64,000 nucleotides of DNA. Origin: Lepidostoma basale. Its lineage: Eukaryota; Arthropoda; Insecta; Trichoptera; Lepidostomatidae. Of the stretch, positions 54,350-64,000 are shown piece after piece. The stretch spans positions 1,984,001-2,048,000 of the forward strand of contig JAHDVF020000883.1 in assembly GCA_022606425.2 (NCBI GenBank). Reading direction: 5' to 3'. Every line of letters starts with the position of its first letter. The stretch's first letter is position 1. The notes under the pieces were generated by a model. The model was not told the origin of the DNA, did not search any database, and saw only the letters and a program-made list of their open reading frames with translations. The position numbers and the translations under genes are program-made.

Positions 54350-55215
54350 CTCAAACGTGGGAGATAGATTTAATATATCACTTGACCCATATAGTACGTG
54401 AATTATAACATTTCTCGCAATAAATTTATGAATAATTTCCCAAATGAGGGTTATTATCATTCATTTGGACTTTAAAATAAAGTCAAATACGCATTATACG
54501 TGGGTTTTTATATGAAGTAATGATTAAGATAAAACAAGTAGTAGTCTGTATTTAGACCGGAGAGTGTAATTATTTTTATATCTCATATCCATGAATTTAA
54601 AAATGCTCTTATTAAAATATAATGTCTGTTTACGTATTGAATAAATAAACGATTCAAGGGCAAGAGATAAGAGCGGATAATTTAGGAGTCTGTGTGTAAC
54701 AATGTTGGTACTCGTACATACCCGGTACCTACCGACCTGCCTATTAATAATGAAATTGTTCTGAATTAACCGGACACCGTATTATTATTCCAGATAAACC
54801 AAATGATTATAGATAGCATCTAATTTATTTTAAACCAAAAGCTACCGAGATTGACTCTGGACCAAATAATGATGAAAACTAAAGGAAATGGTAAAAAATG
54901 TCTCAAACAACCCTTCATATGCTGCAAAAAATGTTAACATGAAACAATCGAAAAATCTTTTTTTTATTTATTTGAATATCTGAATTACGAGATTCTAAAA
55001 TGTTCATTCTTAAAGTACGCTTTATAATATTTTTAATTTTCTTTAAAATACGAGTATGTAATGAACTATTGCATTAATCAATATACACGATAACAGGTTA
55101 AATTGTATGACAAGATGAACTCAAACGACTTGGCTACTCAGTGTAGGAGATTGGGCTGAAATGAAGAGCGTGGAGGAATTATTCCGGGCGGCGAAAAAAA
55201 TTAAAAAGGGAATGC
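54350..55215. other. AT-rich stretch, no gene seen
   Basis: Nothing assigned. Confidence 0.4.
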
Positions 55216-55219
55216 AAAA

Positions 55220-55562
<343 letters not shown>

Positions 55563-55900
55563 TCATCCTGAGATCTGAAGCGTAATGACGCATGTAATGA
55601 AGCCAATCGCTTTTGCCTTGGGTAAAACGTGGCGTTAGCTTCGTTACAAGGTATTAATTAGTTATATTAAAGCACTACCTATACTCGACTAGGCTATTCA
55701 TCATTCAGACTAAAATGAAGCATTTCCTCTGAAGCATTCATTCGGCCGTCCGGACATTGGGTGAACCGCGGTTGTCAGAGCGCCGAGTGAAGGTAATCTT
55801 CAGTAGCAGTTTGAAGGGAGCGCTGTATCATTAGACATTCATTATTGCTTCAGTGATGGGAGATGGGCTCAGTGGCGGCTCGTGACGGCGAAAAACAAAA
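55563..55900. other. GC-richer unique block
   Basis: CATTCGGCCGTCCGGACATT near 55738 is the GC peak. No repeat match, no convincing frame. Candidate regulatory DNA. 55.9-56.4 kb shows nothing assigned. Confidence 0.25.
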
Positions 55901-56407
55901 ACCAAAACATGATACCGTCTAATTAAATATATCTCCGAGCGTGTTACACAAACCATCACGTTTCAAACGGGTAATCGCATTTCAAATGTAATAAGTAATA
56001 AACTATTTCCTATTCCAATTGATGTGTGGCTATGTTTATTATGTTCGACATTTGATTCCAACATACGGAAGCATTAATGACCTAAAAAGAATTTCTGTTC
56101 TAATTTTGTCAAGAATACATATAGTGGAGTTTGAAAAAAACTAATTGAATTCAAACTAATAAAATAAGCATTTACAAAGAACCTTGAAGAAGAAGATTTA
56201 TGATCTTATTTTGAACGTGAGAACGAAATAGTTAAAATAATAACACTCTGAAAATTTGTTTGTTATCATGGAATGGAAACTTATAGAGTAGATATCACTG
56301 AGATGATCTCAGAAATCTAGAATAAGAACCAATGAAAATGGAGAAGCGGGAGAGGTGGAGAGAGATCAATCATCGTAAGAAAACGTTATCATAAAAATAA
56401 GAAGACG

Positions 56408-56572
56408 AACTAACTAACTAACTAACCATCACGCCGTCTCCCCAAAGGGGTAGGCAGAAAGAATAGACTGCCACACTTTTCTTTCCTGACATATTTCTCT
56501 CGCTTCCTCAACATTCATACATCGTGTCATGCACGCGCGTCGATTTCTCTGACTCCTCACATGGCCGACATA
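56408..56572 (-). pseudogene. LINE-A 3' fragment
   Basis: Three GTTA units (56409-56425), the shared end with CCCCTTTGGGG hairpin, and then the reverse of HVRSQRNRRACMTRCMNVEEA REICQERKV. Only about 160 nt remain. Confidence 0.85.
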
Positions 56573-56604
56573 ATAAGAAGACGACATAAAATTAAATTAT
56601 TTTT

Positions 56605-56800
56605 TTCTTGAAAATTGGTACAAAACTCCATTTTCATCATTAATATGAATGAAATCGGCTGTTTTCTAGAAATGGTATTTCATTTTATGGGAATGATTTC
56701 CTTATCCTTAATAATGTATTAGCAAGGCGTTTCGTTCCCACAAAATGTAATAAAACTTCTAGAAAATGGACATTTACATTTAATTAAAATCAAATTCGTG
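56605..56800. repeat. F1 foldback, decayed
   Basis: TTTATGGGAATGATTTCC (left) and TAATAAAACTTCTAGAAAAT (right) are F1 arms. The centre reads UAUUAGCAAGGCGUUUCGUUCCC, with the motif destroyed. Confidence 0.7.
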
Positions 56801-57599
56801 ACAAACATGTGAATATAAATATAATACTGATACTACTGCAAACAACAAGCAATTCAAAATTATTCGATAATAATTAAAAATCCGATGCCCAACACTACTC
56901 CACCCTCTCTGCCGTATGCTTTTCGTGAAAGAATTTTTCATAACTCGATAATGCTTTTTTTTAAAGTTCGGTCAATATTACCTGTTCTCCCAGGTGTTAT
57001 TAATCTCCAGAGCTTGTAAGTTACATGATATGTAGGTACTTTTAAATTTATTTCGCTAATATCGTGGCTTTAAATTATTTTACGATAATAAGACATTCAA
57101 CAGATAACGTACTACTAGAGATTTTATTAGTTTTGTCAATTATAAATTCAATTTTGTTTGAATTACTTATGATACCATAACATAAGGGCCTTGATTTGCT
57201 TTAAAAGTATTGAAAAGCTGTTTCGACTTGACATGACACCGAAAGAAGAAGATGATTTATAAAATAAATTAAACATTCTCTATTATCTGAACAATAGTAA
57301 ATCTACATATAAAATGAAAGATGTATAATAAATCTAATTTTTAAAACCGCAATAGTGAACATTTTGTTAACGTCCTAACGTCCTAAAAAGTAAATATGTC
57401 TAACAGAAACATATCCACTTACAATATATTTGCCAATGTGTTAAGTATACTTGTCGTAGGTATCGTAAGTTTTTTCGTTAGAATTCTACCATGTGTAGCT
57501 TAAATCATTATGGATCAAGTATTTATTTTTAATTCAATCCGCCGACTTACAAACATGCTTGAGAAAAATAATGTGTAATCAAAATTTAATATAATAATT

Positions 57600-57905
57600 G
57601 TTTTTTTTCCAAATTTTTAGTGGTTTAAGAATAAATCAAATTTTGGGATCTTGGGAAAATCCGAGTAGCTCGTCTTTCTGGACCGACGTTTTGGAGATCG
57701 TTGCAGTCAGCGGAGTCTTCGCATTCGCTCTTACAATGCCGGCGACACGGCACAGCGTGGAAGGAGTTAAATCCACATTACCCACCACACATTTATAACC
57801 ACCCTGAAGATATAGACTAGAAAGATCTCTTAAACGTCGGTCCAGAAAGCCGAACTATACGGATTTTCCCAAGATCCCAAAATACATATTGCAGCCAACC
57901 GTGAA
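57600..57905. repeat. F9 foldback element
   Basis: TTTTGGGATCTTGGGAAAAT CC (57640) pairs with GGATTTTCCCAAGATCCCAA (57860). GACCGACGTTTTGGAGATC pairs with GATCTCTTAAACGTCGGTCC. The right arm reads ACC-CUGAAGA-U...AAAC-GUC-GGU: core intact and a 3-bp stem I, but G12 is lost. The 66-codon plus frame across it is a by-product. Confidence 0.75.
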
Positions 57906-58559
57906 AATCCACGCAATTATTATTAGTATAAAGGTTTACAGAAAACACTAAAAATGTTAAATTTTTTTTTTTTTTTTTTCATTAATTCGTTACAACTATC
58001 CACATGTTTTAATCTATCTCAAGTCACAAGACATTACAAATGTAAAATTATAACGTTGGTATATCGAAGATGATTCGTGTTAATTTTTTTAATTAATTTG
58101 ATAACCTAAGTAAATTTCTTAAAATTTAATAAAACTATAGTGAATTCATAAACAAACTAATAAAAGAAATTTAATTAAAATATTATAGTTGCATGTTACA
58201 ATTTAATACTAGAAAGCTCTATTATGAATAGTAATTACTTAATACATTCACTCAGTTTTGATTGGTACATTCTAACAGATTTTTTACGAAATAAACTACC
58301 AGTCGAATCCTTTTGCTACATCGCTAAACTTAAACTGCACATTCATAAAAATAATATACGCCCATTCCTGGAATGTTCAACAGGTATCTTTTCGGTGAGA
58401 TAATCGTTCGGTGTCCGTTGTTTGGCCCGAGGTATTAATTACCGAGTAAATCTCCAGTCAGCATCTTGGCCGGGCGGTCTGTATGGAACATGGACCAACT
58501 GACCATATCTGGAGAGTAGAAGCCTCTGAAATTGGATCAGCGATTTTTTTTTGATGATC

Positions 58560-58850
58560 GTCAAATTCCAAACAAAATTAAAACATTTTTCTTTTTCTTA
58601 TTTAAATACTTTGTATATACAACACATAAATTAAATTTTTTTTTAATTAAATATCAGACATGTTTCGGACGATCCGGTCCTTCCTCAGTGATATTATAAA
58701 GACATTTAAAATATTATAAAATTGTTTACAAATATGATAAGTTTTGACAGATGTTATGAAGATTTATTTTGGAACGTTGATGCTTTTGTTATAATAAATA
58801 TTATGAATCAAATTAAAATTTAAAATAATAATTTTAAGTTCTTATCGAGG
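58560..58850 (-). repeat. F2 single arm
   Basis: AACACATAAATTAAA, the hammerhead-like motif, TTACAAATATGATAAGTTTT and GACAGATGTTATGAAGATT, in the order of the F2 left arm at 9.6 kb but with the motif retained. The partner arm is absent, so the copy is one-armed. 57.9-58.55 kb shows nothing assigned. Confidence 0.75.
58650..58695 (-). ncRNA. Hammerhead-ribozyme-like motif, best candidate (F2)
   Basis: The minus strand, 5' to 3': stem I AAUAUCA (58695-58689), core CUGAGGA (58688-58682), extra A 58681, stem II GGAC (58680-58677), loop CGGAUC, GUCC (58670-58667), GAAAC (58666-58662), palindrome ACAUGU (58663-58658), cleavage-site base C58657, and stem I UGAUAUU (58656-58650). Stem I pairs perfectly over 7 bp and stem II over 4 bp. 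Every invariant base is present. The extra nucleotide after A9 is the only departure from the textbook core. Confidence 0.75.
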
Positions 58851-58981
58851 TTGAGGTAATTACTTACTACAAGGGGAAAAATCAGAGATTGCAGTTGACG
58901 TTAAATTTATTTGATTATTTATAATATTTCCTCTATTTTTAAATGCTTTTTTAATTTCTAAAATTTCGAGACTGCTCAATG

Positions 58982-59130
58982 ACTAACTAACTAACTAACC
59001 ATCACGCCGTCTCCCCGAAAGGGTAGGCAGAAAGAATGGACTGTCACACTTTTACTGATGCGGCACTCCATCCTTCTCTTTTCGCTCCGCGGGAGACGCG
59101 GTGTGATGGGTTGCCACCCTCATCGCCAAT
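58982..59130 (-). repeat. SINE-2 copy
   Basis: Four GTTA units (58983-58999), hairpin CTACCCTTTCGGGGAGACGG, body AGTGCCGCATCAGTAAAAGT and head TGGCGATGAGGGTGGCAACC. The B-box-like element is altered. Confidence 0.85.
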
Positions 59131-59629
59131 GCCGTTTTATTTTTCTTAATTCCTATAATTGTTTATTTTACATAGTATGTTATCCTCATTTCGCAGTTCT
59201 ATTTGTTTCCGACAAATAGCTAAGTGGTATTATTATAATATATATGGTACAATAGATTTTGAACGAACCAAAATTTTTATTATACACACGTAGCCGAATC
59301 AGCAATGGATGCATAGATTCTCATTGAATAATTCACTGAAATTTTGGTCTGTAAAATTAATCAACATATGTCAAGTAAACTTGCAAGATTTTTTTTTTAT
59401 TATTTAGATGTAGAATCGAAACGCGTCGTAATTCAAATGGGACACACCCATGTATTGACGAAAATTAATTATTCATCTCTTGCTCAGTTGCGGCTTAGGC
59501 ACTAAATCTGTCAGGAAATCTGTCGAATCGATTTTGTTTTTCAACAGCACCGTTATGCACGGTTTGTAAATAATGACGGTGCAAAGAAAATACATATTTG
59601 ACGTATTAAATCAACAGGTAGCACTATTC

Positions 59630-59965
59630 GTCTCGGCGCGCTTCGCCTTTGGGGTAGATTTTAGGAAGCGGTTAGGTCCCATTACTCTGGCTGTTACGGA
59701 TTTCACACTTGCGTGGCGATGATTTATCTGGACGAGTCGGAACACGTCCGCGTTATCTATGGATTCGTTGAATATTCTAAAAAGGAACTCGTAAATTCGA
59801 TACCAGCCTTATTCACCGGCAATAAAATTAGTCGTTAATAATTATTGAAATTTCTTCGTGGGCTGCACCGACTCTTACATACATATTCATTCATTCGGAT
59901 CAAATCAATTTCAACCGTCTTTATCGAGCCCCGTATGTATATTTAAATTCTAATGATTGATTGTG
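59630..59965. other. GC-rich unique block with open minus frame
   Basis: On the minus strand 59611-59782 a frame of about 56 codons is open behind TTCCTTTTTAG, a possible acceptor; text IFNESIDNADVFRLVQINHR continues to a Lys/Arg-rich end and a stop. No domain is recognised. Exon, conserved non-coding element or chance cannot be separated by eye. Confidence 0.25.
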
Positions 59966-60379
59966 TTAAACGATTCGAACTAATGAAAAAGCCGTGTTAG
60001 CTCCGATTATCGTGTACAGGCGATTTTTTGTGGCGATAATTATCGAATTTCGAGTCTCGTTTCGTATTTCAGTTGACGTCATACTTTGGTTTACGAGTTT
60101 TTAATAGTAATCATATTAACAAAAAACATTTGTCTCTAATTTGTTAAAAGACACTGACATGCCACTGATTGCTTCATTGTTATTTCAGAGTAATTTTTGC
60201 ACGTAACATACTGAAACAAGTAGTTTTATGCATACATACACAAATATCATTTCGACCATGATGTATACGAATATATTGTTGAAAGATAATTAGTTATTAC
60301 GTGTATAGTAAGACGTATTAGTACTTACGTCAGTACCTACTTATACAACCAATATTATTCTTGTATTGCATTTTGTTCA
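59966..60379. other. AT-rich stretch, no gene seen
   Basis: Nothing assigned. Confidence 0.4.
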
Positions 60380-60932
60380 CAGTGGGTGGCTGAACGGACA
60401 TTGACGTCGAAAGAAGGGTTGGTGCGGGCAAGAAAGAGGTCAACAGTAAGGACAATAAAGGCTGTATGGAGCTTTAAACATAATTACTGGAAGCAAGAAA
60501 TTATCAATGAAAGCAAAATGTGCCGTTAACAATGGAATTTTGGTTCAAATCCTTATTTATGGAAGCGAATCATGGAACTAGCAGAAGAAGTATAACGCAT
60601 GTAACTGTAACGCATGTGTAGTAAAACGTTGTATGACAGAATTTTAAATGCTTAAATCAGGAAGGAATGTAAAGCGAAAGAAATTATTATGAACAAAATT
60701 GCGAAAGGATCACTACGTTAGTTTGGATATATAGTAAATAACGCGTGGATGAAGAAAGTATACGTAAACGATGTGAGTTTGGCCATATTATAAGAAGGAA
60801 TAATCGACGTGCATTTATGGCTCTTATGAATGCGGTGGAAGCTAAAGAGGTGTATCAGGAATGAGTATGTGGCAGCCCATTCTCCCTGCCTACCCTTCCG
60901 AAGAAACGGTGTGATGGTGTTGTTGTTGTTAT
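60380..60932 (+). pseudogene. LINE-A relic, (GTT)n subtype
   Basis: VGAGKKEVNS and the SMKAKCAVNNGILVQILIYG segment appear before WN-QKK text, then MCSKTLYDRILNA, KAKEIIMNKIAKGSLR, VKKVYVNDV and AKEVYQE. The end CCTACCCTTCCGAAGAAACG is followed by GTTGTTGTTGTT, as at 8.6 kb. The Arg-Pro-Arg-Lys segment is deleted (near 60770). Confidence 0.75.
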
Positions 60933-61299
60933 TAATTTTAGATAAACTTTAGGCGTTAACACTGTGGAATTCCATAATGACGAATTTTTATTAATAAAAA
61001 CACTGTTTTTTTCAGTTTTGAGTTTATTTTCTCGACATTTTTCGAAGGCTTACAAATTTCGTTGTTATATATTAACGTATATTTTTGCGTGTATTGGGTA
61101 TGAACACCCGAAGACTAAACTATAGATAATATTATTTGGTAAATGATTCTCAGCAGATGCTCTCACAAGTGACGGTGTAAGTAGGTAATCTGTCAAAAGA
61201 AAAAAAGCGTAATTTGCTTTGGTACATTCTAGTCAATTACTAGAAGAATTATTATTGAATCCGACTTAGTTAAAGTTTTTTTTACGTGTGGAGATTTAT

Positions 61300-62110
61300 G
61301 TAATATTTCTGCGGACGGCGGCCAATTTATTATTACACAACATAGCATTAAATGCAAATGTTCGGAAGGAGCGACCCGCCATCGCCGGGTAAATTATCGG
61401 TAGTTACGAATTCAATACGCGCCCATCTAAATCTCATTTTATGGTACAATTAAAAGAAGGGTTTTATATAAATTGAATACAATAAACGACTCCCGGATTG
61501 CCGGGTGCGCACTAATTGCGACAACCGGCATTGACACGATCGGTCCAATTCAAAGATCAAAACACAAGAAGTCAGTTTTTATGGGTGTATAACGACGCGG
61601 TAATAACGCCCAGCGACGGGCAGCTCGCGAGCGCATGCGCGGGAGCGAAGGTGTGTAATCATGCTCAATTATTAAACATATGTCTTGGAGTCTTACCTAC
61701 AACCGCGCATTATTATTACGGGGAGCTTCCCTCGTTCCATGTCTCCCCCCTCCCCCGTACCGCCGGACCAGATCTTACAGCGGTCCGAGAGCCGAATAAT
61801 TCTGGTCTACAATATGAATGATTGGTACGTAGGAGTACCCCAAATCTAAAATATCGAATTTTCCTAACGTGTATTTTTTTCTAAGAGCCCAAAATGCGTC
61901 GGTCGCTTCCGTAAAAGTGAGTCGAGTGCTCTCATTAATTATTCATATTATGATTACCCATGATTGGGCGAGCAAAGTAAATTAAATCTTCCGATGAGAA
62001 CAGATAAGGATGAACATAATCTCCCTGTGTAGGCACTGCATTAACAATGGGTCCAGAACCATCGGGAATCCGGTCCCGTCGAACTTTATTTTAAATTTTA
62101 TACGGTAGCG
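61300..62110. other. GC-rich unique region, no gene recognised
   Basis: The largest repeat-free GC-rich region. An 101-codon plus frame (61516-61821) is open with no known domain. AAATGCAAAT at 61350-61359 is a POU-type octamer. CAGCTCGCGAGCGCATGCGC at 61621-61640 is a CpG-rich palindromic patch. Promoter, enhancer or non-coding exon are all possible. Confidence 0.3.
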
Positions 62111-62284
62111 TTATGTCGTTAATTATACGAAATGCTTTAAAAGCGGTAGCCTTAATATTTCCTTAATACAATGTAATTTCAATACTGATCGTTTATAGTT
62201 TCGGTTGGAAAAATGATGTATACCTATATTTTTAATAATTTAACCCTTATAACTGTTAAAATTTAAAACACTTATAATATCCCC

Positions 62285-62605
62285 ACAGAAATAAAGACTC
62301 TCCGATCCGTTGCGGGAACGACACTCCGAGACATAATAAGAAATTCTGAAATAAAAAAGATCTGCAATGTAGAAGATGTCGTGCGATGGGGAAGACTGAG
62401 AAGACGCTACTGGAGAGATCATATTGAAAGAGCATGTTTTGAAAGAATGATTAATATAGCCGCAAATGAAGTACCAACAGGAAATCGACCTGCAGAAAGA
62501 CCACCTAAAAGATGGCGAGACAGTTGGACATCTGCATCTTAGGAACAGGCTCCGAGAAATAACAGGGCACAGTCCTAAGTAAAGCAGAAGAAGAAGAAGA
62601 AGTTA
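62285..62605 (+). pseudogene. LINE-D C-terminal fragment
   Basis: EIKTLRSVAGTTLRDIIRNS, EIKKICNVEDVVRWGRLRRR, YWRDHIERACFERMINIAAN, EVPTGNRPAERPPKRWRDSW and TSAS, then a stop and a frame change to LRNRAQS-like text and the AAG tail (62586-62602). The sequence is near-identical in wording to the 51 kb copy. Confidence 0.85.
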
Positions 62606-62800
62606 TAATATCACAATTTATTTTTATTCACTGAGAGTGTCGTGACAGCTGTTTCGCCAACCGATGTTGGCATCATCAGGTGTTACAATAAACTGTTTAT
62701 TGTAACACCCGATGATGGTCGCCAACATCGATTGGCGAAACAGCTGTCGCGACACTCTCAGTGAATAAAAAGAAATTGTGATATTATAACAGTGTTTTAA
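62602..62800. repeat. F7 foldback element, best preserved
   Basis: Arms of about 90 bp, from ATAATATCACAATTTATTTT and TTCACTGAGAGTGTCGTGAC to GTCGCGACACTCTCAGTGAA and AATTGTGATATTATAAC. It starts right at the AAG tail of LINE-D, as the 17.28 kb F7 copy also does. TTATTGTAACACC is repeated in the centre. Confidence 0.9.
62644..62682 (-). ncRNA. Hammerhead-ribozyme-like motif (F7)
   Basis: The minus strand: CUGAUGA (62679-62673), extra U, stem II GCCAAC (62671-62666) with GUUGGC (62661-62656), six perfect pairs and loop AUCG, GAAAC (62655-62651), 8-nt palindrome ACAGCUGU (62652-62645) and C62644. The core is complete, but no stem I could be paired (CAC before, ACG after). The right arm has CCGAUGA and a 4-nt insertion. 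Confidence 0.5.
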
Positions 62801-62871
62801 AAATAAAACAGTAACAATATTGAAGTATCGTAGTGTTTCGGCCAAAACGATGGACAATTTAACCCTTAATT

Positions 62872-63600
62872 AAAATTAACTAACCATCACGCCGTCTCCC
62901 CGGAGGGGTAGGCAGAAAGAATGGACCACCACACTGTTCTGTCCTGTCATACTTCTCTGGAATCCTCTACATTCATACTTCTTTTCATGCACCCACGTCG
63001 ATTTCTCCGACTCCTCCCGTGACCGACATTCAATATTTGATTGATTTGTTCGCGCCACGTTTTTCTCGGCCTTCCTCTTTTTCTAGTTCCGTTCACGTCG
63101 TTTACATATACCTTCTTCGCTATTCTCTCTTCACTCATTTTTTCCATGTGTTCAAACCATCTTAACGACCCTTACATAATTTTGTTCATAACACTTTCAT
63201 TCGCACCGCATTCACTTCTTGTACTTGCATTTGACACTCTATCATATACAGATTTACACACATTCGTCTTAGAGATCTCATTTCTACTGCATTTATTCTA
63301 CTTTCATCCTTCTTTTGTTAGTTACATGCTTCACTTTCATACCTAAGGGTCGGCACAAGAACACCATTATGCACTGCCATCTTAGCTTTTTGGATAAGTT
63401 TTTTTTTTGCGATGACAACTTTAAGTGCACCATTCACTATGTTGCCTGCCCCAACCCTTCTTTCAATATCCTTCTTCACTTACCCATCATTTGTAAACAT
63501 ACTTCCTAAATACATTAATTCATCCACTTGTTCCAGATTTTCACCATTCCCACTAAAATTAGACGAAAGGAAAAATTTTCCCATTTGATATTATCCATGT
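62872..63600 (-). pseudogene. LINE-A C-terminal relic, longest copy
   Basis: The minus strand covers ENLEQVDELMYLGSMFTND, VKKDIERRVGAGNIVNGALK, AKMAVHNGVLVPTLRYESEA, KDESRINAVEMRSLRRMC, then a frameshifted stretch, RLRWFEHMEKMSEERIAKKV, KRGRPRKTWREQINQIL, RRGCMKRSMNVEDSREV and WWSILSAYPSGETA. At least three stops or shifts. The tail hairpin is CTACCCCTCCGGGGAGACGG. 63.6-64.0 kb shows nothing assigned. Confidence 0.85.
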
Positions 63601-64000
63601 TCCTATAGACACAGTTTATACACAATAAATAAAATTAACAAATTCATTGACGGAACAAAAACACCAATAATTTAAAAGTATGTTAACAGATTATTTTTGG
63701 TGTATATTTTTGTATCTCTCAATTGAAAATAATATTATTTTACTTAATCAGTTTCCTGGCATATTTAAGGGTTAAAATATTCATTACAACTCAAGAAACA
63801 AGCTACAAGAAGTATTTTTTTATTTTATCGTGTTGTTATGAAAGTGATAACAAAAAAGGCAATGAAAATTGTATAGACTTCAGCATTATCTCCCAATTAC
63901 CTCATTTTGCATCTGTATCAATATCTGCACCTGCCTGCCACCCTAACGACATTAATAACTGATCAGCTTTCCAAGCCGCAGTCACTGCACTTTATGTATT

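Overview
This window is eukaryotic, AT-rich and made mostly of decayed transposable elements. It looks like insect nuclear DNA. The best guess is a moth or butterfly, judging from the style of the LINE tails and tRNA-derived SINE, but no sequence here proves the order. There are no operons and no intact autonomous element, and most open frames are chance frames or pieces of dead reverse transcriptases.

Host gene: two exons of one C2H2 zinc-finger gene lie on the minus strand. An 84-nt zinc-finger exon (40501-40584) and a terminal exon with stop (33411-33568) have perfect splice borders. Both introns split the linker glycine codon in matching phase, so the 6.9 kb between them is a repeat-filled intron. 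No upstream exon was recognised. GC-richer, repeat-free blocks (about 14.3, 19, 20.2, 21.6, 41.5, 47.9, 49, 51.6, 55.7, 59.7 and 61.6 kb) could be conserved regulatory DNA.

LINE relics: LINE-A (8.2, 10.5, 17.8, 21.2, 25.5, 38.2, 60.6, 63.2 kb and fragments) has the tail domain Gly-Arg-Pro-Arg-Lys-Thr-Trp-His and a (GTTA)n or (GTT)n end. LINE-B (15.5, 20.8, 25, 28.7 kb), LINE-C (7.8 kb), LINE-D (0.2, 1.4, 12.5, 16.8, 30.5, 43.4, 51, 62.4 kb) and an RTE-like LINE-E (31.9 kb) are also present. SINE-1 is tRNA-derived (20.4, 30.3, 32.4, 45.7, 48.5 kb). SINE-2 (6.0, 6.9, 19.7, 47.3, 59.0 kb) shares its 3' end, including a possible C(UUCG)G hairpin, with LINE-A and probably borrows its machinery.

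Main discovery: about twenty foldback (head-to-head) repeats of several unrelated families, F1-F11, carry near their centre a motif with type-I hammerhead-ribozyme layout. The order is stem I, CUGANGA, one extra nucleotide, a 4-6 bp stem II, GAAAC, a tiny palindromic stem III (ACAUGU, ACUAGU, ACCGGU or ACAGCUGU), a cleavage-site H, and stem I. Stem sequences change between families while pairing is kept. The best copies are 58650-58695 (-), 44628-44665 (+), 22774-22812 (+), 53682-53721 (+) and 34234-34270 (-). A one-armed copy sits inside LINE-B at 24.98-25.12 kb, so the unit has moved. The layout resembles hammerheads of Penelope-like elements and retrozymes. All cleavage claims are predictions.
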